Notes under the pieces: model-generated | Seen by the model: the letters and a program-made list of their open reading frames with translations, nothing else | Told to the model about the DNA's origin: nothing | The model's database searches: none | Part shown: one piece after another, positions 11,385 through 21,805 of the stretch | Layout: every line of letters begins with the position of its first letter | Numbering within the stretch: the stretch's first letter is position 1 | Position numbers and translations under genes: made by a program | DNA from: Mytilus californianus | Taxonomy: Eukaryota; Mollusca; Bivalvia; Mytilida; Mytilidae | DNA length: 64,000 nt | Direction: 5' to 3' | Assembly (NCBI RefSeq): GCF_021869535.1 | Contig: NW_026262712.1 | Location: forward strand, 104,412,140-104,476,139

Positions 11385-11910
11385 ATTGTAATTTTCATTG
11401 TTATTAATAAATGTAATGTCAGTATTACAAATCTAATCTTGAATCAATCCTAATCCTATGTGATTTTTGGGAAATATTTTTACAAATTCAAATGTGACGT
11501 CACTTTGTGTGTTTTTTTAGAATTTCAAATGTGACGTCACTTTGTGCGTTGATGCTTTGGCTAACTCGGCTGTGTATTTTTATATGTTGGATTAAGTTGT
11601 TTTATGTAATGTATCCGTTTTTATTCTGTAGTTAGTCCCCACTTCGGTTTTATCGTGTATATCTAATATATAGTCATTTTATAAAATTTACTGTTTGCAA
11701 AATTATAAATTATTCTTAATAATAAGGATGTTCCTGTCCCAGGCAGAAAACCCTGGCCGTGTTAGGCGCAACATTTTGGAAGTTTTGGTCATCGGTGCTC
11801 TTCGGCTTTGTACTTGTTTTGGCTTTCAAGCTTTTTTCATCTTAGCGTCACTGGATGGTCTTGTGTGGACGAGACGCACGTCTGGCGTATTTAATATTAA
11901 GCATAGTACC
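11385..11910 (+). repeat. Rep-3 element, longest copy
   Basis: Contains TTAGTCCCCACTTCGGTTTT, a CCTGTCCCAGGCAGAAAACC block, GCGTCACTGG and the terminal GACGCACGTCTGGCGTAT. Shorter copies at 8.96, 28.7-29.1, 32.3, 39.5, 39.8 and 49.6 kb share the 3' end. Two palindromic GTGACGTCAC sites lie near its 5' side. Confidence 0.6.
11494..11540. promoter_or_regulatory. Two CRE/ATF-type palindromes in a short tandem duplication
   Basis: GTGACGTCAC occurs at 11494-11503 and 11531-11540, each inside a repeated AATGTGACGTCACTTTGTG-type unit 37 nt apart. TGACGTCA is the consensus CREB/ATF site. Function is not shown; it lies in a dispersed repeat. Confidence 0.4.
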
Positions 11911-11924
11911 TTTTGTTAGCTATT

Positions 11925-12160
11925 ATTCGTGTGTTTCTTAAAATGTCCTGTACCAAGTCAGGAAAATGGCCATTGTTATATTATAGTTCGTTTCTGTGGG
12001 TGTTACATTTTAATGTTGTGTTTTTGTTGTGTCGTTGTTCTCCTCTTATATTTGATGCGTTTCCCTCAGTTTTAGTTTGTAACCCGAATTTGTTTTTATC
12101 TCTATCGATTTATGAGTTTCGAACAGCGGTATACTACTGTTGCCTTTATTTAAGTTACAA
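11925..12160 (+). repeat. F4 retroelement 3' tail
   Basis: Runs from TGTCCTGTACCAAGTCAGG through GTTGTGTCGTTGTTCTCC to CAGCGGTATACTACTGTTGC. A shorter copy is at 1.83-1.93 kb. The 95-codon frame in it is incidental. Confidence 0.55.
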
Positions 12161-12415
12161 AAGTTATAAAATACTTATAAATTTAATGAATTCTGTGTGA
12201 AGCATGGGAGTTGTGATAATGAAAATATACACTTCATAAGAATAAATATTATTTTTGTTATGTATCAATTTTACATTATTTTGATTTTGATGCATTTTAA
12301 TAAATATTCTTGATTTAAAATTTGCGTTTAATAGACTGTTGAAGGTACAGTTTTCACAATTTAAGAAATGTTGTTTCAATGTTTCTGCTTACTGAATAAA
12401 TTGCTAATTGTAAAC
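12161..12415. other. No recognisable feature
   Basis: A short AT-rich gap between two retroelement pieces. Confidence 0.4.
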
Positions 12416-12420
12416 TTTCC

Positions 12421-12970
12421 GTTTCTATGTAGCAACATTTCAGCAGCATATGGATTATATATCTCCCAGTTTATACGATATTTTAGGGCTTGTATTTCCT
12501 ATTATGATTTCCTTGCTAGAGGATTGCTGCTAACAAGGAAGTTATTTAACCAAGAGGTCCAAGTGGTGAAGTTGAAATCATCCCTTCGTTAATTTTACGG
12601 ACGCCATCACGAGCTGGTTTACCGTTATGGAATATTTGTTTCACAGATGACTGCTGATATGTTCCAATTGTCGTAACCACAATCCCATCCTGTTTTCCCC
12701 GAATGTGACCTACCGAATTTGACTTATCATCGGGTTTGTACTTACATGAGTGACACGATAGGTGCCACATGTGGAGCAGGATCTGCTTACCCTGAGATCA
12801 CCCAAGGTTTTTGGTGGGGTTCGTGTTCCTCAACCCTAGTTTTCTATGTTGTGTTTTGTGTACTGATTTTGTCTTTTTGTCGTTTTATTTTTTTTGCCAT
12901 GGCGTTGTCAGTTTATTTTCGACTTATGAGTTTGAATGTCCATTTGGTATCTTTCGCCCCTCTTTTACAG
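12421..12970 (+). mobile_element. F1 retroelement: RT C-terminal remnant plus its 3' tail
   Basis: 12421-12650 translates to a decayed C-terminal RT piece (SAAYGLYISQFIRYFRAC, LLLTRKLFNQ, FYGRHHELV) with an internal stop. It runs directly into a 3' tail (12778-12970) with GTTTTTGGTGGGGTTCGTG-like, GCCATGGCGTTGTCAGTTTA and TTTGGTATCTTTCGCC blocks. This links the coding part to the tail seen alone at 15.7, 29.5 and 60.9 kb. Confidence 0.7.
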
Positions 12971-13240
12971 TGATTCATAAAAATTCATATCTATTTGATA
13001 TCATTACGGCTCAAGACTTATGTGACACATTGAATTTCCAATTTTAGTAGACTAGGCCGTTTTTGCGATGCAGTCAATGAGATAACACCAACCAAAGCCT
13101 GCAACATGAAATCCATCATAAAGGCTAACAAAATACGTAAGTCTGAGAAAACATGATGTATTTGTTAATTTCAATTAGCCTTGAACCCGCTTTCAGTAAC
13201 TGGGACTATTCGTATATCAGTACGTTATGTCTTTTGTCTT
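12971..13240. other. No recognisable feature
   Basis: An AT-rich interval with no frame or repeat identified. Confidence 0.4.
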
Positions 13241-13244
13241 TTGT

Positions 13245-14500
13245 CAGTTTCTTGGGATGTTTGCTGACATAAAGAGGCAAGCCATTTCAAACTGATTTTT
13301 ACAGTTTGTTTTTATTTGTTGCTGTTACACCACTTTCCAAGGTTAGGAAAGGGGTGTTGTGTCCCACCAAATTGTTGATTCCAAGAGCATGTAAAATATT
13401 GCTTCTTCTGTAGAATCTTTAATAGGTTACAGTTCAGTATGCCTTTTGCTAACTGTTACGGGCCTGATGGTTATCAATACATGCGTAGTTCCTTACATTT
13501 TCGGTTTTGGTCTCTGATACCTTGTTGGCCATTAAACAAACATCCCTATTTTTGCACAAGCTCATATTACCCTACTTCACACATGAAAAGAGCCGATAAC
13601 CAAACATTGATAAGAAACCAATTCAATGAATATGAAACCAAAATAATTTTTTATTATTATTGATCTTTTCTGTGTTCAAATGATTAATCAACAATACCGT
13701 TACGTTAACCAATTGCTAAATTTAGTTTGGTTTTAATTAGAGAATTACTATATATAGTAAATTTAAACACGATATCTGTCCTCCGCGTATCATAAGTGTA
13801 AAATGCGCATTGTTTCAAATTGAGCTCATATCATTTATCAAAAGGTGAGCTACTTAAAACGATTAGAATGTTGACTATGAATCAGACTTACATATACGCT
13901 GTTCGGTTCATTAAATGTCCCCGTAGGATTTATCGTTTTTCAGGAAATATTTTAACTAAAACTTTATAAATAAAAGATACCAATCTAGAAGAAAAATAAG
14001 CAAAAACCCATTAAACAAAAATTAATAAGTAGTTTTCAGTAGGTGTTCCTTAGCGACTTTTAGCTTGATAATCGTCTATGTCAGAACTCTCTTAAGTCAC
14101 ATTACTAACTTCTTGAAGAATCATTTCGTTGACAAATGACTCGAATTGAAACGTATGGATATCTACATGACTAATTAAGATGTATAACTACCAAACATGA
14201 ATTATCAGGATGGATATCTACCGAACCTGATTTATCAGGAATATTACTGTCACAACTATTCATACTTTCTATCATACAATTTAGAAAACCAAACACTTTA
14301 GCCGATAATTGTTGTCGGTCCCAATGGAACCATTGACGTCATCTAGTTATGTTATTGCAATTTAATTCAAATTTGAAGTCGTCGATTTAGATAGAAAGGC
14401 AAATGATGACCATATGTGCAAACTGACTTTACAATCGATTGATAAAAATATTCCCCCTGATAAATGGGTTCTCATTGTCAAGTCAATGGCAAATTTTACA
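13245..14500 (-). repeat. Segmental duplicate, inverted relative to 37.4-38.6 kb
   Basis: Collinear inverted matches include AACACCCCTTTCCTAACC (minus), TTGGTTTCTTATCAA, the AATGCGCATTTTACACTT block, AGCTCTGACATAGACGATTATC-like sequence and ATGACGTCAATGG. A second, interrupted copy lies at 31.98-32.24 plus 34.38-34.60 kb. It forms the outer part of the large inverted duplication around copies B and C. Confidence 0.7.
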
Positions 14501-14599
14501 AAAAACAGAGATTAACCCCCATTTTTAGAACATGATGGCCAAATCTTTATTTATCCGTTGAACAAATCAGAGATTTTGTAGTACTGCTTGTAAGATGAT

Positions 14600-15600
14600 T
14601 GGAAAAATTCCTTTTAATCAATTGTATAATTATATGAAGAGTAATAACCGTTTGTCAATCTGGATTCCAGCCAGGAGACCCTTCTGTTGATCAGTTTATT
14701 GAAATACATCAAAAAATTATCAGTAATCTGGATAATGTGAGGGATGTAATGTTTGTATTGTGTTATGTATCTAGAGCTTTTGATAAAGTTGGGCATACAG
14801 GTTTTTATTCAAATTCTGGCTTAAATGTTCGACTGTTATATTAAATAGTTAGTTATCTTTCAGAGAGTTTACAAATAGTTGTTTACAAAGGCTTTTCATC
14901 AACTATATAAGGTATGTGTTCGTCAAGGATCAGTTTTGGGACCCTTTTTGTTTTTCATGTTTATAAATGATTTTTTAATAACATTGACAATAACGTTAGA
15001 CTTTTTGCAGATGACTCTTCGTTATTTTTTTATAGTATAAAATCAAATTACAAAAATACCGAATTCCGAAGAAAATATAAAACGGAAAGTCCTTGGTCAA
15101 ATGGCAAAATCAAAAGCTCAAACACGTCAAACGAAAGGAAAACAATTGTTATATTCCTAACTTGGTACAGGCATTTCCGTATGTAGAAAATTGTGGATAA
15201 AACCTGGTTTTGCAGCTAGCTTAACCTCTCACCTGTATGACAGTCGCATAGAATTCGATTATATTGACAACAATGTGTGAGCAGAGCAAACAGACATAAT
15301 AGGTAAAAATGTCAAAAATTGTGGTACAGTAGTCAACATTGTGTTATAATCCTAATCTTAATCTTAGTAGACAATGATCACGCTACTGTAGCTGCTTCTT
15401 TGACTGATGACTTAGATATTTTCTCAAACTATGCTAAATTATGGGATACTCAATTTATCTCTAAGAAAATAAATGTATAGAAGGAAAAGTGAACATCCAT
15501 TTGCATTTGTTTATGAACTAAGAGGTTGTGGAATAAATAATCACTGTCATCTTGTGATAAAATTTAAGTTATCAACTTCATGGAACAAACATATTGATGA
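14600..15600 (+). mobile_element. LINE (non-LTR) reverse transcriptase remnant, interrupted
   Basis: Conceptual translation shows the LINE RT order: SGFQPGDPSVDQF, VSRAFDKVGHTG, a decayed VPQGS-LGP region (GSVLGPLLF expected), then VRLFADDSS. The catalytic FADD motif is at about 14999-15012. The frame resumes at 15370 (DNDHATVAASLTDDLDIFSN) after a 300-nt F3 tail inserted at about 15035-15330. Multiple frameshifts and stops make it inactive. It has no counterpart in the copy-C arm, so it probably inserted after the duplication. Confidence 0.75.
15035..15330 (-). repeat. F3 retroelement 3' tail nested in the LINE
   Basis: The plus strand reads ACAAAAATACCGAATTCCG, then ACGGAAAGTCCTTGGTCAAA and GACAGTCGCATA. 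This is the reverse complement of the tail at 28.58-29.28 kb. It splits the LINE RT frame. Confidence 0.75.
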
Positions 15601-15689
15601 CATTTATATAAAGCATGCCCTGGTTTATTTTTACTTCGATAAGTGAAACATTTATTAGGCAAGAATTCACTTATACTAAGTCCGAGTTT

Positions 15690-15910
15690 CTTGAACCACA
15701 TGTTGAGGTTGATCTGCTTACCCTTCCGGAGCACCTGAGATCACCCCCAGTTTTTGGTGGGGTTCGTGTTGCTCAGTCTTTTGTTTTCTATATTGTGTTT
15801 TGTGTACTGCTGTTTGTCTGTTGGTCTTTTTCTTTTTTAGGATTGGCGTCAGTTTATTTTCGACTTATGAGTTTGAATGTCCCTTTGGTATCTTTCGCCT
15901 CTCAATGTTA
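15690..15910 (+). repeat. F1 retroelement 3'-tail copy
   Basis: Contains CCTGAGATCACCCCCAGTTT, TTTTGTGTACTGCTGTTTGT, TATTTTCGACTTATGAGTTT and TTTGGTATCTTTCGCC. The 98- and 67-codon frames here are artefacts of the repeat. Confidence 0.8.
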
Positions 15911-16320
15911 AAGGGAGTGCATGTTGCTCAATCATTTTCATATCTTGATGAATATAATATGTTTCAAATCAAATTCAAATTTATAGATCAGATGAAGGGC
16001 TAGTAGAGACTTCTTCATAAGTTAAAATTGATGGTTTTATGACAATTGTGCTTGGCATATTTTTTCAGTAATGGTAATGATAATTAACAATTATTCATTA
16101 TCTTTTCTTATTATGAACAAAGAGTCAGGCATCTTTCAAATATTTAGATTTCATTACTTGATCTGTTGTATCGACCATGTGAAGTTGATTTTGGCAGTAC
16201 TAACAATCCTAAAATATCATATCGTATGGTAAATTGTTGTAAATTATAAATGATACTAGACATCTATCAGAATAGATTAAAAATAAGACATTTTACATGA
16301 GAAGCCATCAATCGTTTCAT
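15911..16320. other. Downstream flank of copy B
   Basis: No gene. Sequence close to the exon-4 end (AGACATTTTACATGAGAAG, CTATCAGAATAGATTAA) has inverted counterparts after copy C (31.65-31.93 kb), so the duplication includes the 3' flank. Confidence 0.5.
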
Positions 16321-16323
16321 ATA

Positions 16324-16329
16324 TTTATT
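16324..16329 (-). terminator. Copy B polyadenylation signal
   Basis: AATAAA on the minus strand, 9 nt after the TAA stop of exon 4. Copy C has AATAAA at the equivalent position. Confidence 0.55.
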
Positions 16330-16338
16330 TTTATACAT

Positions 16339-16577
16339 TTACTTTGTACACACGACACAAAGAACATCTGCTTCATTGGTATATGGAGGACATCTTAAAT
16401 TACTACATTTGGTTCGTATAGGATAAAATAAAGCTCCACTTTCCTCTCCATTCTTATCGTCTAATGGTTCAGCATTCTTGTCTACACATGCGTAGTCTCT
16501 TTTAAAATGTGTTTTGTGATCACTCATCAGATAACCATTGTATTCTGAGTTCCATCCTTTATAGCAAGTCTGTCGAC
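16339..16577 (-). CDS. Copy B coding exon 4 (open)
   Basis: Encodes the C-terminal 79 residues with six cysteines, including CPPYTNEADVLCVVC. The acceptor is TTAATTCAG/GTCGAC. It differs from copy C exon 4 at 9 of 79 residues by my alignment. The terminal stop TAA is at 16339-16341. Confidence 0.8.
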
Positions 16578-17268
16578 CTGAATTAATATTTAAATTTTAT
16601 GATATTGATAAACTATAGATTCTTAATCTGGTAGGAGTAAAATGCATGTTAAGGTTATGACCTTAGGGATTTTGTTTTTACATTTCGTCTAATCCGATGA
16701 AAAATTCTACAACATGGTAGTATTATTTGATATATGTATGATTAGTAACGAATATGCGAAGCATGTGAAGTAATATATTTTCTTAAACTATTCGCTTACT
16801 ACTGTTTTTGTTATACACAATAATTTTTTCAACCTGATATGATAATTCCCTAACGTTTTATCATGTAAACAGTCTAAACAAACCGTTTAAATGTTTTCCA
16901 ATGAAGTTGTTATCTATGTCTGATTGACCGTTCTTTGTCATGATATTCCATCATGTAAAGCTTTTGGTGAAATTCGCAGTGAATTTAGTGGAACAAAAAT
17001 GGGTTAAACATACTTTGAAATGGAGAGTCAATAGGTTTAATTACATATGTTATATTATTGTATATAAAAGAATAAATGTAGCTTCTTCGTCGAAAAAAAA
17101 ACCTAAACAGTGTTTGCTGTTCTGTTAAGGTATTCTCCGTTTTTATATTCACTGATTCATGTTTTTGCTGTATAAACTGGATTGATTTTGGCAGCAAACT
17201 ATTCTAAATTGCATTTACAAATGAGTCCTCAAAAGTCTAAATTGTGAACATCGTATTGATTTATATAC

Positions 17269-17505
17269 CTGGTATCATCAAAACAGCTGATCTTTGTTTT
17301 TGGTAACATACAGAACACGGCACCTCCTTGTTGTCCATACTTGCTGACCATCCTGATGGCTTCCTTGATGAACTTAGTTGGTATTCACCTCCATGTATCT
17401 GGTCATTGTCATATGATTGGTGTTGTCCATTCTCTGGATCATTTGGGAGACATAGATAGTTCACACCACCTCCTCTATATGAATAATATGTTCCACCAAC
17501 TTGCC
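17269..17505 (-). CDS. Copy B coding exon 3 (open)
   Basis: 237 nt between CGTTCAG/GGCAAG and ATACCAG/GTATAT. It encodes GQVGGTYYSYRGGGVNYLCL, PENGQHQSYDNDQIHGGEY and VPCSVCYQKQRSAVLMIPG. This copy keeps TCA (Ser) where copy C has the TAA stop. Confidence 0.82.
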
Positions 17506-17836
17506 CTGAACGGAAGAAATGTGTTCAAACATTAGTATAAAAAAAGATATGGTATCATTTAAATGATATAACTATCCATCAAAGATCGGTTTATCAAATC
17601 ACAGAAAAGTTTTTGTTCAAACGTACATTAAGTCGTAATGACTATCTTTATAATGTTTTCAAAATATATCTCTATCCTACCACAGAGGTATATGCATGAG
17701 CGTATGAATAAATCGGTAATTCCACTGATGATATATTACTTACCAACGTAACTGGGAAGAAAAAAAAGTTTTATTGAAAAGTTGAGGATTTTTATGCTTG
17801 ATAAAGTTAGTTTATACCAGAATAATATTGTATTAC

Positions 17837-17899
17837 CTGTATACACCATATCAACTCCCTTTGGACAACTTTTCTTTCCCCAACGTATGTAGGTAACTC
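17837..17899 (-). CDS. Copy B coding exon 2 (open)
   Basis: 63 nt encoding VTYIRWGKKSCPKGVDMVYT, with phase 1 at both ends. It is too short for ordinary frame finding. Copy C has the same exon with VTYVRWGKKSC. Confidence 0.78.
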
Positions 17900-18022
17900 C
17901 TAAAGATAAACATAAAAGAAAAAAGTAAAAAAGCTATGTCTGTTATATTTCCCCACTTCAAAGGGATTTAAAAAATACATGAGAATAATTCAATATTTGA
18001 AACAGGATAATACTTTATAGTC

Positions 18023-18449
18023 CTTGGATGGTGTAAACTTCCAACTAACACCATACACCATAACACCATTCACTATACACCATTACACCATACACCCTGT
18101 GCCAATACACCATACACGTTACACCTTTGCACCATACACCATACACTTTACACCATAATGCAATTTAAATTCAGAGAAAGCGTGCGACTGCAAAATTATT
18201 TATTTATTTTGAAAAACGAATTTTGATCACAATATTGTAAATTAATGTACAAAATTAAAATCAGTTCTTATCAATAGTTTGCATAGTTTTAAATGTCGTA
18301 CACCATTCATTCACACCATTCCCGATCGCACGTTACACCATTACACCATTCCCCTTACACCATACACCATATGACCATACACCTTCTACTATTGCACCAT
18401 ATGCCATACACCATTACACGTTGTTTTTGGGAAGTTTACACCATCCAAG
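18023..18449. mobile_element. MITE-like element with perfect 20-bp terminal inverted repeats, in intron 1 of copy B
   Basis: CTTGGATGGTGTAAACTTCC at 18023-18042 is the exact reverse complement of 18430-18449. The 427-bp element contains two ACACCAT-type minisatellite stretches (18050-18160 and 18297-18420) and a unique centre shared with 5.16-5.26 kb. Intron 1 of copy C is 314 nt against 728 nt here, a difference that roughly equals the element, so it inserted after the duplication. Target-site duplication is not clear. Confidence 0.75.
18050..18420. repeat. ACACCAT minisatellite tracts
   Basis: Irregular tandem ACACCAT/TACACCATT units at 18050-18160 and 18297-18420, inside the MITE-like element. 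The same motif occurs at 5280-5430. Confidence 0.75.
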
Positions 18450-18627
18450 AGCTGTATCATCACAATTGATTTTAAAAAATGCACACGTCGGTTTGTATGA
18501 TTTGAAATATATTGAATTAATAACTCAAAATAGTAAGCTTTTTTATATTTTACATTATCTTATCAGTTGCCGTCTACTTTTTATTTAACACCAAAGCATA
18601 CATCAAATTTGCTAAAACTGTAAAAAC

Positions 18628-18805
18628 CTGTATTTAGTGTTTTGTTTTGCGGTGGATATTCGTCTTTTCATGACGTATGAAGGTAATGTTTCATCATATC
18701 TATCAGTGTCTGATCTGAGGCCGACAGGTCATAGTCTTTACATCCATGGCTGTGTACAACCAGCCTAACAGTTGCTAGCACAAATATCACATAGGCAAAA
18801 AACAT
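18628..18805 (-). CDS. Copy B coding exon 1 (contains in-frame TGA)
   Basis: 178 nt, ATG at 18805, donor AATACAG/GTTTTT. Encodes MFFAYVIFVLATVRLVVHS then GCKDYDLSASDQTLIDMMKH. The stop TGA at 18668-18670 truncates the product after 45 residues, just past the signal peptide and first helix-like segment. Confidence 0.75.
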
Positions 18806-19214
18806 GTCGATTCTGCAAATAATATATAAAATTGAATTGATTTCAATCGTTGACATGCTTTGTTAACAAAATTATTTATTGTTTAGTCTAGAGTAGCGGA
18901 AATATTTAGTTTAATTTCAGTTAGAGCAATAAACTTGCTAGAGTTTGAGATTTTGCCTATTTCATTTAATTTTTTTATTGCATGTTTTTGATCGCGCTTC
19001 ATTTTTGTTTTAAAATCAAAACTCTTCTGAATTAAAGATACCTGACGAATCATAAAGACAAGACAGTCATGTATTTGTTTGTTCAATCATATTGTTTGAA
19101 AAACGTTGATCAATGAATAACTTCCGTGAATATTCCGCTGGTGAACATTTATATGAATATGTACTTTCGCCTGTTTTTTTTTTGAGTTACGTAAAGCTAT
19201 TCCTACGCACTAAA

Positions 19215-19290
19215 AAGTGAAATAACAAAAATAGTAAACTCCAACAAAAATTCAAAACAGAAAGTCTCTTATCAAATGGCAAAATCAAAT
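19215..19290 (-). repeat. F3 tail relic in the 5' UTR intron of copy B
   Basis: The plus strand has CAAAAATAGTAAACTCCAAC, then CAGAAAGTCTCTTATCAAAT and GGCAAAATCAAAT, the terminal part of the F3 tail. Confidence 0.6.
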
Positions 19291-19390
19291 ACTGAATCAT
19301 GTGCCTGGTATCGTTTCTGAGTTTAGTTTTTTAGTGTTAATATTTCTTTCTACCTTAAATTAAACGGTACCGTAAAAGTTATAAACATAC

Positions 19391-19435
19391 CTTTCCTTCT
19401 GATCCGTTTTTAAATAACAATACACTATATCTTCA
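19391..19435 (-). other. Copy B non-coding first exon (5' end approximate)
   Basis: Ends at GGATCAGAAGGAAAG/GTATGT. The 578-nt intron runs to the acceptor at 18813-18814. The 5' end is placed from the TATA-like box. Confidence 0.55.
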
Positions 19436-19462
19436 AAATTGTTATGGCTGGTGATACATTAC

Positions 19463-19469
19463 ATATATA
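19463..19469 (-). promoter_or_regulatory. TATA-like box of copy B
   Basis: TATATAT on the minus strand, 78 nt from the first-exon donor, matching copies A and C. Confidence 0.5.
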
Positions 19470-20019
19470 GTTTTATCTTCTGAAAAAAAAAGGATAATGA
19501 GGCATTTGCGTGACTAGATATTGACTTTTCTTTATACATACATGTAATATGTAAATCACATATTTAGTGTAATTTAGAATGAAAGTATAAACAAACTAGC
19601 ATGGTCTACGTAATAGATCTAATAGATAGAATACGCCCCCTTACAAATTGAGTCAAGGTCTAAAGACAATATGTTACACTCGTATTTGCAATTAAGTATA
19701 CCGCATATACACTACACTAGTATTAATCTGCTGAATATCTTGAAATACATCTAGATATTGACAAGGAGGATCGATTGAGAAGTAAATATACACAATAGAT
19801 AATCAAAGGATATGCGGTATCCATCCATGACCAAAAACAGTATATGCAACACACAAAATGCAAAGAAAGAGCGCTTTTATTGCTTTTCTTAATCTAAAAG
19901 TCACAGTGAGGCATACATGTAATTTGTATATCAAATATTGTGATTTCAGCTTCCCAATTAGGAATTTGTCATTTATATATAGCGCATTTTAAAGCTTGTG
20001 TTTCCCATCATGATTAACT

Positions 20020-20345
20020 TAATACAGGTTTGTAACTTAAGAAGAAGCTATTGAACGATGGGTTTATATTTGTAAAGTTGAATTCATCCATTCGGAAGGT
20101 TTATTAACACTACCATGCATTATTTGACTTTTATAGAACATCTGTAAAAACAGATAACTAAGAATATGTTAAAAATGTTGAAGCTTCAATGCCGTCTTCT
20201 TTTCCTCGATTATAACATCACCAAATCTCATAAGCTATACAACAGGAGCCCTACAGGAGAATGTTAGATCACCAACGGTTTTTGGGGGGTTCGTATTGCT
20301 GTTTCCATAGCTTATGTTAGTGTTTTGTAGAGCCTGCTGTTTATC
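20020..20345 (+). repeat. Ancient retroelement fragment upstream of copy B
   Basis: Decayed RT C-terminal and 3'-tail sequence (AGAAGAAGCTATTGAACG ... CCTCGATTATAACATCACC ... TTAGATCACCAACGGTTTTT, then GGGGGGTTCGTATTGCTG). The last part resembles the F1 tail (GATCACCCCCAGTTTTTGGT). It corresponds to 1.14-1.34 kb and, inverted, to 27.19-27.48 kb. Confidence 0.55.
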
Positions 20346-20639
20346 TTTTCGTTTTTTAATTTTTTTAGATAAAGAATTGAATAATGTTGAAATGTCTGAA
20401 CAAACTGTAAAGCTCTAATAAGCCTCAAGTCTTTAATAACAGTTCTAAATAATTTTAATAGATGCTAACAAACATATGCCATTATCGAATTAAAAAAAAG
20501 ATTGAGATCTGAAATTAAGAGGCAATTGTAGTTTAACGATAATATCATACATAAAGAAGATACAGATTAAGATAAAAGAAAAAAAATGAATCGATTGAGC
20601 TAAGAATGTTAACATAAGCAAACCCATACCGAGTTTGTT

Positions 20640-21240
20640 TACTTGACTCAAACTCATGCACAAATTAGCTCAGCGGTATAAGGCAAAATTTTTAGGAATT
20701 TTCTGTTTTGTTTCTACCCCTCTAATTGTTCTGATTCGGGCGCCACTGATGAGTCTTTTGTAGACGATACGCGTGTTTGGCATACGGCATACAAAATCAA
20801 AGGCCTGTTATCTTTGATTAGTAACCAGTCAAGTACTTTTGTTCTGACATTACATATCTTTGATATGTTTTCTTTCTGTAAATGTTATGTATAAAATGAC
20901 CTTATTGAATTATTCAAGAGACTAGGTTTTTTCGATCACAGGCATAGATTGCCTTAGTCGTTTCTTGTGCAACTTTTCAGTTTGTCAGGTTCATAATGCT
21001 ATCAAACGTTGTGAAATAATGATAATATACAATTATGTCCTTTGTATGTAGTTGATACTAGGATGTACCACCCAGCCAAGAGTAAATCGATTGAGGAAGA
21101 AGTCCGAGAACGAAATACTTCTTTTGGTTGGTATATCCTCATATCGACGTCCATTTCAGTTTTGTTTCGGTACGTTTTGTCTTCAGTGTCTGATGAGTCA
21201 AGTCCAACGATGATATTTATATTTTGTTTATAAGTTGTGT
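20640..21240. repeat. Inner part of the copy-B arm, with Rep-3 pieces
   Basis: Inverted counterparts lie at 26.2-26.9 kb: ACTTGACTCAAACTCATG against GAGTTCGAGTCAATT, the Rep-3 terminus at 20730-20830 (GGCGCCACTGATGAGTCTTT), and TTCTTTTGGTTGGTATATCC with TATCGACGTC at 21120-21150. No coding function is seen in the 63-codon frame at 21042-21233. Confidence 0.6.
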
Positions 21241-21620
21241 GTTACATCACTGTCCCAGGGTTACGTGGAGGATCTGGTGCAAGCCAATATGTTCAACCTC
21301 ACCAAATTTTGTATATCCCCGCCCAATTCTGAATATGCCTACGCCAGGTGTCTGTAATTTAGTTATTGTTGTTTGTTGCTGTATATCATATTTATTTATT
21401 TAGTTTATTGTGTTGTACATAAACCAGGCCTTTGGTTTTCTCGTTTGAATTGTTTTCTGTATTGCTATGCATGGGCCTTTTATAGCTTGCTATGCGGTAT
21501 GGGTTTTGCTAATTATTGAAGACCATAGAGTGGTCTAAAGTTGGTAGCATGAAAGTCATTTGGTCTCTGGTGGGTAGTATTTTCTTTGCCAATAGTACCA
21601 CATCTCATTTGTAGATTAAT
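21241..21620 (+). repeat. F2 retroelement 3' tail copy
   Basis: Reads TGTCCCAGGGTTACGTGGAG through GCCTTTTATAGCTTGCTATG to ACCACATCTCATTTG. The inverted equivalent is at 25.66-26.1 kb, at the inner edges of the two arms. Confidence 0.7.
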
Positions 21621-21805
21621 TTCTATTTGAATGTGAATATATGTATCATAATGAGTTCAAAGGACACTTAGAACATATTGTTCATTGATCAAATGACATC
21701 AGTTTGTTAAATTAAATTTTGTATTTACAATTTGTTGGCTACTCTCAGTTCTTTATTTATATTTAAATCTTTAAAAACAATAAAAACTTGTCACAAACTT
21801 AAAAA

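Larger units (their letters stand above)
16324..19435 (-). pseudogene. Short-chain collagen C4-like gene, copy B, with premature stop in exon 1
   Basis: Complete gene structure: non-coding exon (19391 to about 19435), coding exons 18628-18805, 17837-17899, 17269-17505 and 16339-16577. All junctions are GT-AG with phase-1 introns, adding up to 717 nt or 238 residues. The predicted product would be a secreted, cysteine-rich, non-collagenous protein of the kind annotated in mussels as short-chain collagen C4-like; it has no Gly-X-Y repeat. Exons 2-4 are open and carry YIRWGKKSC, VNYLCLPNDPENG, VPCSVCYQK and LRCPPYTNEADVLCVVC. Exon 1 has TGA at 18668-18670 (codon 46) where A and C have AGG, and five codons later TAT (Tyr) replaces a conserved Cys. 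A recent pseudogene is the simplest reading; a polymorphic null allele is also possible. It is divergent from copy C across about 8.5 kb. Confidence 0.75.

Noticed and set aside
15615-16003. Hydrophobic frames of 98 and 67 codons as membrane proteins
   Set aside because: They are translations of the F1 retroelement tail, and near-identical frames recur at 12.8 and 60.9 kb.
18668-18670. Stop codons as programmed read-through or selenocysteine
   Set aside because: The three stops differ in type (TGA, TAA, TAA) and position, other copies have ordinary sense codons, and no read-through context such as a following CTA is present.
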